From: Mediterranea sp. (in: CFB group bacteria)
GTDB lineage: Bacteria > Bacteroidota > Bacteroidia > Bacteroidales > Bacteroidaceae
DNA length: 43,818 nt
Reading direction: 5' to 3'
NCBI GenBank assembly: GCA_031287715.1
Contig: JAITSN010000098.1
Span: 1-43,818 of the forward strand
This document shows positions 17,801-25,614 of this stretch, piece by piece. The first letter of the stretch is position 1. Every line of letters begins with the position of its first letter. Position numbers and translations under genes: made by a program. The notes under the pieces were generated by a model. It made no database searches and was not told where the DNA came from. It saw nothing but the letters and a program-made list of their open reading frames with translations.

Positions 17801-18018
17801 GCACAGGACAGGGCGCCGAGATGTGGCGCTCGATGGGTATTTCCGTCATCGGCGGCCTGACGGTCTCCACCATCCTGACCCTGATCCTCGTGCCTGTGCT
17901 CTACTGCGTGTTTGCCGGCGTAGGCATTAAACGCCGCCGCCGCAAGATGAAGAACACCCGCGTGCTGGACGCCTACTACCAGGAACATAAGCGTGAAATG
18001 ACCAAAACCAAAAAATAA
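14857..18018 (+). CDS. RND efflux transporter permease (AcrB/HAE1-like)
   Basis: The 1053-residue inner-membrane proton antiporter has the usual twelve helices and two large periplasmic loops. The start MSLYEGAVKKPIMTYL is typical. TM4 carries GMVVDDAIVVLENV with Asp399 and Asp400, the proton-relay aspartates of the HAE family. HME metal pumps differ here, so a drug or hydrophobic-compound substrate is more likely. FEDQQESFADL in the second loop and GIVVKNGIVLIDY in TM10 are also conserved. A small PII-like gene follows 12 bp later in the same operon. Confidence 0.95.
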   Translation: MSLYEGAVKKPIMTYLCFVAVVIFGLFSLSKLPVDLLPDIDTNTIMVMTSYPGASASDIENNVSRPLENVLNTVSNLKHITSRSSENLSLLILEFEYGYDIDVLTNDVRDKLDMITSSLPDDIGTPIIFKFSTDMIPIVMLSVQAEESQAALYKILDDNVANPLARIPGVGTVSVAGAPQREIQVYCDPNKLEAYNLTVETISAAINAENRNIPGGNFDIGNETYALRVEGEFNDAREMENILVGTKDGAGIYLRDVARVVDTVEERAQEAYTNGMRGAMIIVQKQSGANSVNIASKVIESLPELQKTLPADVKLGIIMDTSENILRTIDSLTETVMYALLFVVLVVFLFLGRWRATVIISIVIPFSLISSFIYLAITGNTLNIISLSSLSIAIGMVVDDAIVVLENVTTHIERGSDPKQAAVHGTNEVAISVIASTLTMLAVFFPLTMITGMTGVLFRQLGWMMCTIMIVSTVAALSLTPMMCSQILRLQKKQSKAFKAFYIPIQNALDALDRWYARMLNKAVRRRSLVILSCVAFFVASMFCVKFIGTEFFPVQDNGQISATLELPIGTRKEVAQEVASRLTAEWRQKYPEMTVCNYRVGQADSDNIFASMSNNGPHIVSFNIRLNNVSERKRTMVEIGDGMRADLLAYPEFSKARVVVGGNGGGMGGQSTADFEVYGYDMALTDKVAEKLKREFFTIKGVREVNISRGDYQPEYQVDFDREKLALHGLNLSTAGNYLRNRINGATASQYREDGDEYDIKVRYAPEFRTSLESIEDVLIYNAQGKAVRVKDLGTVVERFVPPTIERKDRERIVTVSAVISGEALGDVVAEGKKLVEQMDIPAGINIQVAGTFEDQQESFADLATLAALIVVLVFIVMAAQFESLTYPFIIMFSVPFAVSGVLMALFFTKTTLSVMSLLGAIMLIGIVVKNGIVLIDYIILCRERGQAVINSVVTAGKSRLRPVLMTTATTILGMIPMAVGTGQGAEMWRSMGISVIGGLTVSTILTLILVPVLYCVFAGVGIKRRRRKMKNTRVLDAYYQEHKREMTKTKK

Positions 18019-18029
18019 CAAATAAACAG

Positions 18030-18323
18030 ATGAAATCAGTACTTATCACATTCGATCAGGCGCACTACGAAGAAATCGTCTCCGTGCTCGACCGCCTGAA
18101 CTGCCGCGGGTTCACACACGTCGAAAGAGTGCAGGGGCGCGGCTCGAAAACCGGCGAGCCGCACTACGGAAGCCATGCCTGGCCCGCTGTAAACGCCGCC
18201 GTCATCGCCGTGGTGGAAGACCATCGCGCCACCCCCCTGCTGGCCGCTCTGAAAGAGATGGATGAAAAGAAAAACCGGCTGGGTCTGCGCGCCTTCGTCT
18301 GGAACATCGAGCAAAGCATTTGA
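18030..18323 (+). CDS. Small PII-like (ferredoxin-fold) protein
   Basis: The 97-residue cytosolic protein has the beta-alpha-beta rhythm of PII/NIF3-like folds: KSVLITFDQAHYEEIVSVLD, then GFTHVERVQGRG, then VIAVVEDHRATPLLAALKEM. It resembles the uncharacterised PII-like genes often found as the last gene of RND efflux operons in Bacteroidota and the DUF3240 genes of proteobacterial metal pumps. Position 12 bp after the pump and before a strong terminator supports co-expression. A role in sensing or tuning the pump is inference; no ligand-binding residues of classical GlnB are apparent. Confidence 0.75.
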   Translation: MKSVLITFDQAHYEEIVSVLDRLNCRGFTHVERVQGRGSKTGEPHYGSHAWPAVNAAVIAVVEDHRATPLLAALKEMDEKKNRLGLRAFVWNIEQSI

Positions 18324-18340
18324 ATGGACAATTGACAATT
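18324..18340. repeat. Heptad repeat fragment after the PII-like gene
   Basis: ATGGACAATTGACAATT directly follows the stop codon. The same 17 bases return at 18409-18425 on the other side of the terminator, so the terminator is bracketed by direct copies. Confidence 0.7.
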
Positions 18341-18357
18341 AAATTGATAATCAAAGA

Positions 18358-18405
18358 CCCCCTGCGCAATCTTTATCTTGAAGTGCGCAGGGGGTTCTTC
18401 TTTTT
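18358..18405 (+). terminator. Intrinsic terminator of the efflux operon
   Basis: CCCCCTGCGCA (18358-18368) and TGCGCAGGGGG (18384-18394) form a perfect 11-bp stem with a 15-nt loop, followed by TTCTTCTTTTT. A strong rho-independent terminator. Confidence 0.92.
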
Positions 18406-18407
18406 AG

Positions 18408-18467
18408 AATGGACAATTGACAATTAGCTAATCCGCAGGCCAATTGTCATTTGTCATTTGTCAATTT
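18408..18467. repeat. Heptad repeats overlapping the end of paralogue B
   Basis: ATTGACA-type units occur first in one orientation (18409-18425) and then in the other (TTGTCAT units, 18442-18462). They run into the coding sequence of the minus-strand gene ending at 18447, and encode its last residues (KLTNDK) and stop codon. Confidence 0.75.
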
Positions 18468-19193
18468 CCGCCGTTTCCTGGTCAGGTGCCGGTAAATATC
18501 GAGTGTTCCGTTGATTTCAATGATGGCGCGGTCGAATTTCGCGGCCGTTTCCCCGCTCACATTCGCATAGCAGGCCGGAAAGGTGATGTAAAACAGGAAA
18601 CGAAGCTGCCGTTCGAGTTCCTTGCGCACGTTTCCGGCCGTTCCCAGGGCTTTCCTGAACGCTTCTTCCTCTCCGCGCGCAAACAGCAGGGCATTGGCCT
18701 CGTCGGCCAGCGTCGCGATGTCATCCACGATGCTTACAAGTCCGAGTTGCGTCAATTTCGGCAGCGTTTCCGTCGCACGCAGCGCATGGGCCATTTCCAT
18801 AGCTTTCGCGATGACGCCGCTCTGCGCGCCGTTGCGTATATTCTTCAGATAAGGATGCGCAATATATTCGATGTCGCCTATTTTGTCTAATTGTTCGCCT
18901 GCTGTTTGGCCGAGCAGCATTTCGCCGAGTGTTTTTTTGAACAGCGTCATTTTCCGCCGGATTTTCGCAATCACATTCACCACTTTCTTCGTTTGCCGCA
19001 TGACCGGATTGCGAAGAAAGATGCTTGCCAATCTTTCGTGTGACCGTCTCACGCGATCGTACGGCGCGCCGATTTCCAACTCCGCCGCCAGGCTGGGAGT
19101 CAGCGTCTTGCTTACCAGGATGTCTGCCAGGTCGAAAAAAGGAGGAAGTTTCAGGTCGTGAAACGCAAATACGCCAATAATATGATTATCCAT
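18447..19193 (-). CDS. Helical protein of unknown function, paralogue B (DUF6261-like)
   Basis: From ATG 19193 the product is 248 residues (MDNHIIGVF...). In-frame ATGs at 19220 and 19238 exist, but 19193 aligns with the start of paralogue A. Shared blocks with A are RNPVMRQTKKVV, IAKIRRKM, HPYLKN, LTQLGL, ARGEE and RHLT; A and B are much closer to each other than to C. No signal peptide or membrane segment is present. After RHLT the tail is RKRRKLTNDK, whose last six codons come from heptad repeat sequence. Heptads also lie upstream (19236-19294), so the gene is framed by them. Function unknown. Confidence 0.8.
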   Translation of the reverse strand: MDNHIIGVFAFHDLKLPPFFDLADILVSKTLTPSLAAELEIGAPYDRVRRSHERLASIFLRNPVMRQTKKVVNVIAKIRRKMTLFKKTLGEMLLGQTAGEQLDKIGDIEYIAHPYLKNIRNGAQSGVIAKAMEMAHALRATETLPKLTQLGLVSIVDDIATLADEANALLFARGEEEAFRKALGTAGNVRKELERQLRFLFYITFPACYANVSGETAAKFDRAIIEINGTLDIYRHLTRKRRKLTNDK

Positions 19194-19235
19194 TGTTGCC
19201 GGTTTTTTAATTGATAGCATAAAGGTATAAACTAA

Positions 19236-19294
19236 CAAATGGCCAATGATAAATTGTCAATGGCATTAAATGGTAAATTGTCAATGGTAAATGA
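19236..19294. repeat. Heptad repeats between paralogue B and addB
   Basis: About eight degenerate 7-bp units of the forms AAATGGT, AAATTGT and CAATGGT follow each other. The array abuts the addB stop codon (TAA on the minus strand, 19299-19297). Confidence 0.75.
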
Positions 19295-19296
19295 GT

Positions 19297-22218
19297 TTAC
19301 CGTTTGCAGATGGATTTGAAGTCGCAGTGCCTGCAGTGCGTTATTTCTTCGGTGGGGTCGAAGGGCACGGCGGGGTTGTAGATTTCTTCGATGAGCGTTT
19401 GGAGGCGTGCGCGAAATTCTTCTTCGTGGAGCGCGAAATTGGTCACGGGGGTCTTGGGTTGGCTGGGTTCTCCCATCTCGATGACGGGTGAATAGTTTTC
19501 GGCGGCGGCGCGGTTGATGTAGAGCAGGGATGGGGCGACTTTCAGTGATTGGTGGCGGCAGATGGCGGCGGCATAGAGGAAAGTCTGGAAGATATATCCG
19601 GGACGGTCGGCGGCGCGGTCGAAGAGCTGTTCGATGCTCGCGGGTGTCTTGGGCGTTCCGCCGGTCTTGTAGTCGACGATGCGCAGGGTGCCGTCTTTGC
19701 TGTCGATGCCGTCTTTGCTGTCGATGCGGTCGATGATGCCTCCGATGCGCAGGGTGATGTTTCCTTCGGCTGTTTGGACGGTGATCTCTTCGTGCACGCG
19801 CTTTTCCATGCAAACCATGTCGAACGGCGCGTATTGGAGGTCGTTGCGCAGGAGTTGGCGGATGTAAGCGGTGACGACTCCGGCGTTGATCAACTGTGTG
19901 CCGTTGTATTCAGGCTTTTCGTCCATTTCGACGCGGAAAAAGATTTCGTTGAAGGCCGCGTCTACGAATTGGCGGATATGGTTTTCGGTTTTCAGTAGGT
20001 TTTCCAGGTCTTCTTTCCGTATGAGTGTTCCTGCCTCGGTGAGTTTCAGGTAAGTGAGTTCTGCGGCGCGGTGAAAGATACGTCCGAAGGTGGAAGAGTC
20101 GATGGTGGTGCTGATTTCGTTGGAGGTGGTCAGTCCGGTGATGTAACGGAAGTAGAATTTCAGGCGGCAGTCTAAGTAAGCGTTGAGGGCGGATGGCGAG
20201 AGGCTGGCGGTCGCGTCGTGTTCCAGGCTGTAGCGTTTGTGCAGCCGGTCGAGCAACCCGGGTGTTTTTTCAATGCGTATTTCGTTGTGTTTTTCCGGTG
20301 ATTGCCCGCTTTCTATGAAATATTGCTCGACGGGGTGGGGCCATTCGATTAGGAATTGGAGGAGGAAGCGGGATGCTTCTCCGCGGTTCATCCCGTCGGC
20401 GGCTGTGTTGTAGACCATCGTGATGTGCTCTGCGCGTTGGATGAGGCGGTAGAAGTTGTAGGCGTAGATGGCGTCGCGTTGTTCGGTCGTGGTCATCCCG
20501 AAGGCTTTGCGGAGATTGTAGGGAATGAATGAGGGGCTTCCGCCTCTTTTGGGTAGCAGCCCTTCGTTGAGTGAGAGGATGATGATGTTTTTGAAGTCGA
20601 TGTTCCGCGTTTCCAGCAGGCCCATGATCTGCAGTCCGATTGCCGGCTCGCCGTGAAAGGGGATGTGTGTTGCGGCGAGCATTTTGTGCAGAAGTCGTTT
20701 GAGTGTTTCGACTTTCATGCTCACCGTTCCGTTCTCGACCAGGTTGAACATGCGGTTGGCGATGGTGTAGCTCTTGAAGAGGGCTTCGCGGTAGAGCCGG
20801 TCGAGTGCTCCGTCGTCGCCGCTGTTGCCGGCGCGATAGAGGGCGGTTGCTTCTTTCAGCAGTTCGGTGATGTAGCGGCAGAGGCTTGCTCCACCGGCGC
20901 ACGGAGTGAAAAGGATGTCGAGGAAGGGATCTTTCTTCAGTTCTTCCGGATGGGGATAGAAGCGGTTCTTGCTGGTCAGCTCCCGCTCCAGCGGTTCGGC
21001 GTTGGGCGAGAGGCTTCGAGTGTAGGGATGTTTGAGCGCAGCTTGTACGGCGGCGTAGGCGTAGCGTCCGGTGGTTGCGTCGTAGCCGGTGGTCTGCAAC
21101 TCCAGCAAGGTGCTTGCAAAGGTGCAGGCGGGTGTTTGCGCCAGCGGGTATCCCATGGTAATGTTGATGTCTTTGACGTCTTCGGGTATGGAGTGAAGTA
21201 CAGGGAGGAGGAGTGCTTCGTTGCAGAGCACGACGGCGTTTTCTTTCCCGTCGGCGGTCAGGGTGGTGCGTATCCATTCGGGAAGGTAGCGCGCTCCTGC
21301 GTTTTCGGTGGTGGTGGAGATATAGCGGACGGTCTTGGGATTGAGCAGGTTGTTGAAGGTGCCGTCATCTGCGTTGCTTAGTTCGGAGGGGAATGTTTCG
21401 ATGTTTTTCCGGATAAATGTTCCGGCTTCGTGACGATGCGCGGCCCTGTCGATATAGAACTCGTCGTAGTCCCAATAGAACAGTGCCTTCCCGGCTTGGC
21501 GGAGCTTGCTGAACAGCAAGGTTTCGGCTTTGTTGAGGACGTTGAAGCCGACAAAGGCGTAGGTCTCATGCGGCAGATGTCCGATGTCGGCTTGCATGGC
21601 GACGTCACGGTAGATCAGACCTTCGTAGGCGATGCCTTTGCTCATCAGACGCTCGCGGAAGCTGGCGTAGATGTTTCCGAGGGCGTCCCACAGGGTGATA
21701 AACTTTTGTTTCAGCTCGGTATGGTGTTCGATTGAGAAGTTCACGAAGAATTGCCTGATAGCCGTTTCCTGTTCTTGGTCGAGAAAATCCGCGGTGTCCA
21801 TCATGTTCTTAAGGTTCCGGAGATTCTGGAAGAGTTTGCCGGTGTCCACTAAGTTCTTATCGGCGTCGTCGAAGTCGTTCATCAGAAGTTCGCCCCAGAA
21901 ATAGAATTCGTCCAGTGTTTCGTCGCTGCCCGTTTCGTGTATGAAGACGTCGTGCAGTTCGCAGATCAGTCGTATGGGGTCTGCCGGACGCAAAACAGAC
22001 AGGTTCTGCATAAGTTCGTTGATGCTAAGGTATGCAGGTGACCAGATCGGCTTGCCGGCCAGGGCGGCTATGTATTCGTTGAAGAATAATCCGGCGCGTT
22101 TGTTCGGGAATACAACGGCGATACGTGAGAGGTCTTCGCCATGCTTGGCATAAAGGTCTTCGGCTACAGTTTGGAGGAATGTGCGGCTGCGCGGCGCCTC
22201 GTTGTTTGTCTCTTGCAT
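19297..22218 (-). CDS. addB: AddB-like nuclease subunit with Fe-S cluster (PD-(D/E)XK family)
   Basis: The 973-residue subunit of an AddAB-type helicase-nuclease processes double-strand DNA ends for recombination. The N-terminus has VVFPNKRAGLFFNEY, in the position of an AddB-type degenerate ATPase motif. The C-terminal nuclease shows GGIIDRID and VDYKTGG (about residue 848). The four Fe-S cysteines of the AddB family are present: Cys684 (YLDCRLKF) and the C-x2-C-x5-C cluster Cys962/965/971 at the extreme C-terminus. An 18-bp perfect tandem duplication (19690-19725, IDSKDG repeated) lies just before the catalytic Asp. The start is 12 bp after the addA stop, so both are one transcript. Confidence 0.9.
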   Translation of the reverse strand: MQETNNEAPRSRTFLQTVAEDLYAKHGEDLSRIAVVFPNKRAGLFFNEYIAALAGKPIWSPAYLSINELMQNLSVLRPADPIRLICELHDVFIHETGSDETLDEFYFWGELLMNDFDDADKNLVDTGKLFQNLRNLKNMMDTADFLDQEQETAIRQFFVNFSIEHHTELKQKFITLWDALGNIYASFRERLMSKGIAYEGLIYRDVAMQADIGHLPHETYAFVGFNVLNKAETLLFSKLRQAGKALFYWDYDEFYIDRAAHRHEAGTFIRKNIETFPSELSNADDGTFNNLLNPKTVRYISTTTENAGARYLPEWIRTTLTADGKENAVVLCNEALLLPVLHSIPEDVKDINITMGYPLAQTPACTFASTLLELQTTGYDATTGRYAYAAVQAALKHPYTRSLSPNAEPLERELTSKNRFYPHPEELKKDPFLDILFTPCAGGASLCRYITELLKEATALYRAGNSGDDGALDRLYREALFKSYTIANRMFNLVENGTVSMKVETLKRLLHKMLAATHIPFHGEPAIGLQIMGLLETRNIDFKNIIILSLNEGLLPKRGGSPSFIPYNLRKAFGMTTTEQRDAIYAYNFYRLIQRAEHITMVYNTAADGMNRGEASRFLLQFLIEWPHPVEQYFIESGQSPEKHNEIRIEKTPGLLDRLHKRYSLEHDATASLSPSALNAYLDCRLKFYFRYITGLTTSNEISTTIDSSTFGRIFHRAAELTYLKLTEAGTLIRKEDLENLLKTENHIRQFVDAAFNEIFFRVEMDEKPEYNGTQLINAGVVTAYIRQLLRNDLQYAPFDMVCMEKRVHEEITVQTAEGNITLRIGGIIDRIDSKDGIDSKDGTLRIVDYKTGGTPKTPASIEQLFDRAADRPGYIFQTFLYAAAICRHQSLKVAPSLLYINRAAAENYSPVIEMGEPSQPKTPVTNFALHEEEFRARLQTLIEEIYNPAVPFDPTEEITHCRHCDFKSICKR

Positions 22219-22230
22219 GTCGGAGTGCTT

Positions 22231-25200
22231 TTAGATTGCCAGGCTGCCTGTTCTCAGGAGGTTTCCTTCTTCGGCGTACCAGATATATCCTTCCGGATTC
22301 GCATGTCCCATGCGAGCCAGCAGGCCCATATAATGTTGCACCTGCGTTTCGTACCGCTTGTCCGGCTTACCAAACTTAAAGTCGACGACAACCGTGCGGC
22401 CGTCTTTCATCATGACACGATCCGGGCGCCGGACTTCTGTCTTTCCTTCTTCGTTATAAATAATGGCGCACTCGTTGTACAGCCTCCATCCGCCGGAATA
22501 CCAATCTTCGGCCTGAGGATGGGCAAGTGCTTTTGCAGCTACGGTTCGCAGGTCGTCTTCCGTTTCCCGGTCTGCGATGATACCTTCAAAGACGAGCCGT
22601 TCAATGGCCGGCTCTACGTCCTCCTTGGTCCGGATGGCGGCGAACAGGGTATGCAGCAGGCGGCCTCTGTCAATCATGTGATGAGGTTGCCCGCCGGTTG
22701 TCTCGCGGATAAAGTCTGCCGAGCGGTTCGACTGCCGGAAGCTGATGCCATGATGTGCCGGCTCCATCCTCACCAGCAGCTTTTTAGGTTTTTGCAGCAG
22801 TTTATTGGTTATGATCTTCTCGTTTTTAGCCTCGGAGATGCATAGCTCGCCTTGCTCGAAGGATTCGCTGTCGTCCCACACTATGCCGGCCTCTTGCGCG
22901 ACCCGTGTCAGGGCGTTGGACAGCAGCTCGGCAGTAGTCCCTTTCTGTCCCTTCCTGCTCCATACGATCAGGTTCTTTCCGGCGCGGGTGAACGCCACGT
23001 ACAGCAGATTGAGATTATCTACCCAGAGCTGCAGCCGTTCGTTCAGATAATCTTTCTTATAAATAGATTCGGCCATCAGCGCAGAATAGCTCACCGGCAC
23101 CATGTCCAGCCCGTTGTATGGCTCTTCCGAAGGCTTGCACCAGACGAGCTGGTCATGTGTTTCATTCTCCAACTTCCAGTCACAGAAAGGAATGAGCACC
23201 GTATGGAACTCCAGCCCTTTCGACTTATGTATGGAGAAGATGCGTATACCTTCGACGGCTCCCGCGGGGATGGTCTTCCGGCAGAGTGTCTTCTCCCATT
23301 CCGCCACGAAGCCGCCCGGGTCGGACGGATGGTCTTTCAGATGTTCGAGCACGGCGTCGAAGAAGGCGAAGAGGTAAGCGTCCTGGTTCTCCATCCGTTC
23401 AAGCTGAAAGATCCGGAAAAGCTCTTCCAGCAGCTCATAAAGCGGCATCAGGCGAAGGGCGTCCATATGTCCGGTGAAGGCTTCGGGGAGCGCAGCGGCA
23501 GTATTCTGTAGAAGAATATCAGGATCGGCGTTCCGCTTCAGAACTCCGTTCTGGTAGTTCATGGCGAGTTGCGCCTGTGCGATGCGGTCTGTATCATCTG
23601 CGATGCAACGCAGGGCATCTATCATTATACAGACGGCCGGTGAGGCATCTAACCGGAAGGCCTCGTCCGACACGAGCCGGCAGTGCAGCTCTTTGTCGAA
23701 GTAGTTCGCTATCGGGGGAATATTTTTGTTCTTGCGCACGAGGATGGCAATGTCGCTCGGACGTACTCCGGTTATGAGCAGCCGCCTGACTTCGTTCGCT
23801 AAGTAAATGAGAGTCTGTGTGAGGTAGTCGTTTTCGTCATCGGGTTCGAGGAAGGAGACGCTGACGTAGCCTTTGATATCCACGCGGGATGACTGCTGCA
23901 TCACATCCTGATAGGCTTTGGTAAGCGGTTCACAAGGCTCGCCGAGTTCGTCAACGTGCAGGGTGTTCAAGTAATTGACGGCCTGTGTGAAGAAGACGTT
24001 ATTAAAGCGGACAACCGTTGATTCGCTGCGGCGGTTGGTGTTAAGCATGCGCACTTCGATGGGGAAGCTACCCAGCGAGCCGTTCAGGTTGTTCAGAATG
24101 GCCCAATCGCCGTTCCGCCACCGGTAAATGGATTGCTTAACATCGCCGACGATCAAACTGTTGGCACCTTGCGACAATCCTTCCAGCAGCAAGAGTTTGA
24201 AGTTGTCCCATTGCATCCGGCTGGTATCCTGGAACTCGTCAATCATCACGTTCTTAATGCCGGCTCCTGTTTTCTCGAAGATGAACGACGAATCTCCGTC
24301 ACCGATAAGCCGGTGCAGCAGTGCATTGGTGTCCGACAGCAGGAAACGGTTATTTTCTCTGTTGAGCCGGCGCACCTCATCGTCAATATGAGTGAGCAGC
24401 TGCAGTTTGTTGAGGTGTTGTATCGAGAGCCGGCAACTGTTGACGATAAAGTTGTTCACCACCCGCGCCTCCTCGGTTTCGCGGAGCAGGATCATGAGGA
24501 CATTCGTGGCCACATTTATAATTCTATGATAGTACGGCGACGACTTGGCGCCCCAGATATACGGATCGTTCAAACATTTCTCCACTGTGGCGGTGCGAAC
24601 CTTATTGAACAGCTTCCCGGCCCTAATCTTGCGAAAATAACTGCCGATGCCCCGCAAGCCGTTCCTCAGCTTGTCGGGCGCTAATCCGACGATATCCAGC
24701 TCTTCCTCAAAGATGTCTGCAAACTCCGCCATTTCTTCAAAGGCTACCCGCACTTTATCTTCTAACTCTTTGCGGTAGGCCTTGATGACGTTCGGGTCTC
24801 TGAGCCGCTGCCTGAGATTACCTCCCTTTTCGATATATCCTTCGTCAAAAATATTGCGCCCGAAGCGCTTGATCTCCTCCGAGACGTCCCAACGCTTATC
24901 GTCGGCGATACGTTCGTGGATATAGTCGAGCAGCCACGTCAGCACATGGGAGTCGGGCGTCAGTTTCTCGATCATGGAGTCCACGGCTTCGCTCAGCACC
25001 TCCCCATTGTCAAGCTCCACGTTCAGATTTGCGCTCAATCCCAGCTCACGGGCGAGATTCCGCATAACGGACTGGAAGAACGAGTCGATGGTTTCCACGC
25101 GAAAGTGACTGTAATCATGGATCAGGTTGGTCAGCGCGATGCCGGCGCGTTGGCGTATCTCGTTCGTGCTATATAGCATACCTTCTTGTACCCGGTTGAG

Positions 25201-25413
25201 GTAAATATCCGAATCGGGATCGCTGCGACTGATACCGTACAGCTGACTCAGGATGCGTTCTTTCATCTCTGCGGTCGCTTTATTGGTAAAGGTCACGGCA
25301 AGTATCTCGCGATAAGCCTGCGGGTTTCTTATCAGGCACCTGATATACGATGCGGCAAGCGTAAAAGTCTTGCCCGATCCGGCGGATGCTTTATAAACGA
25401 AAAGTTTACCCAT
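22231..25413 (-). CDS. addA: AddA-like UvrD-family helicase-nuclease
   Basis: The product is 1060 residues from ATG 25413 (MGKLFVYKASAGSGKT); an upstream ATG at 25437 adds eight unconserved residues. Walker A is ASAGSGKT (residues 9-16). Superfamily 1 helicase motifs follow: VTFTNKATAEMK, IDEFQDTS near 390, VGDVKQSIYRWRNG, IHKSKGLEF and LLYVAFTRAGKNL. The C-terminal 150 residues carry a PD-(D/E)XK nuclease with VVVDFKFGKPDKRYETQVQHY. It acts with the product of the next gene on DNA double-strand ends. In Bacteroidota it is often annotated simply as a UvrD-helicase-domain protein or exonuclease V beta subunit. Confidence 0.92.
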   Translation of the reverse strand: MGKLFVYKASAGSGKTFTLAASYIRCLIRNPQAYREILAVTFTNKATAEMKERILSQLYGISRSDPDSDIYLNRVQEGMLYSTNEIRQRAGIALTNLIHDYSHFRVETIDSFFQSVMRNLARELGLSANLNVELDNGEVLSEAVDSMIEKLTPDSHVLTWLLDYIHERIADDKRWDVSEEIKRFGRNIFDEGYIEKGGNLRQRLRDPNVIKAYRKELEDKVRVAFEEMAEFADIFEEELDIVGLAPDKLRNGLRGIGSYFRKIRAGKLFNKVRTATVEKCLNDPYIWGAKSSPYYHRIINVATNVLMILLRETEEARVVNNFIVNSCRLSIQHLNKLQLLTHIDDEVRRLNRENNRFLLSDTNALLHRLIGDGDSSFIFEKTGAGIKNVMIDEFQDTSRMQWDNFKLLLLEGLSQGANSLIVGDVKQSIYRWRNGDWAILNNLNGSLGSFPIEVRMLNTNRRSESTVVRFNNVFFTQAVNYLNTLHVDELGEPCEPLTKAYQDVMQQSSRVDIKGYVSVSFLEPDDENDYLTQTLIYLANEVRRLLITGVRPSDIAILVRKNKNIPPIANYFDKELHCRLVSDEAFRLDASPAVCIMIDALRCIADDTDRIAQAQLAMNYQNGVLKRNADPDILLQNTAAALPEAFTGHMDALRLMPLYELLEELFRIFQLERMENQDAYLFAFFDAVLEHLKDHPSDPGGFVAEWEKTLCRKTIPAGAVEGIRIFSIHKSKGLEFHTVLIPFCDWKLENETHDQLVWCKPSEEPYNGLDMVPVSYSALMAESIYKKDYLNERLQLWVDNLNLLYVAFTRAGKNLIVWSRKGQKGTTAELLSNALTRVAQEAGIVWDDSESFEQGELCISEAKNEKIITNKLLQKPKKLLVRMEPAHHGISFRQSNRSADFIRETTGGQPHHMIDRGRLLHTLFAAIRTKEDVEPAIERLVFEGIIADRETEDDLRTVAAKALAHPQAEDWYSGGWRLYNECAIIYNEEGKTEVRRPDRVMMKDGRTVVVDFKFGKPDKRYETQVQHYMGLLARMGHANPEGYIWYAEEGNLLRTGSLAI

Positions 25414-25454
25414 AATAAGTTTTTGTTGATGCCCCACTTAGGTAAAGCGCACGG

Positions 25455-25462
25455 CAAATATA
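25455..25462 (-). promoter_or_regulatory. Putative -7 element of addA
   Basis: TATATTTG on the minus strand, 42 bp upstream of the start at 25413. The region where the -33 box should lie is occupied by heptad repeats and no TTTG is at the right distance. Confidence 0.4.
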
Positions 25463-25478
25463 CACAAAAACAACAGTT

Positions 25479-25598
25479 TGCATTTACCATTTACCATTTA
25501 CTATTTATCCTTTGCCTTTTTAAATTGATAATTCGCCATTTTCAATCAATTATTTACCCTTTTCAATTGACAATTGTCCATTATCCATTAGCAATTTA
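25479..25598. repeat. Heptad repeat array upstream of addA
   Basis: The array begins with ATTTACC/ATTTACT units and passes into TTTTCAATT- and ATTGACA-type units, with some irregular spacing. It fills the gap between the addA start region and the inverted-repeat segment at 25615. Confidence 0.75.
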
Positions 25599-25608
25599 TC
25601 GATAAATT
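25593..25608. promoter_or_regulatory. 16-bp perfect palindrome beside the invertible segment
   Basis: AATTTATC (25593-25600) and GATAAATT (25601-25608) form a perfect palindrome that ends 6 bp before the left inverted repeat. It could be an accessory protein site; chance in AT-rich DNA is possible. Confidence 0.4.
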
Positions 25609-25614
25609 ACAAAG

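Noticed and set aside
16603..18021. 472-codon open frame antisense to the RND pump gene
   Set aside because: Its His/Asp/Gly-rich product has no family pattern, and it lies wholly opposite a well-conserved RND gene; it is a codon-bias shadow.
18447..19238. Longer form of paralogue B starting at 19238
   Set aside because: The extra residues run into heptad repeat DNA and do not align with paralogues A and C; the ATG at 19193 does.
20270..21277. 335-codon open frame on the minus strand in another frame of addB
   Set aside because: Arg/His/Pro-rich shadow of a GC-rich gene; addB motifs are intact across the region.
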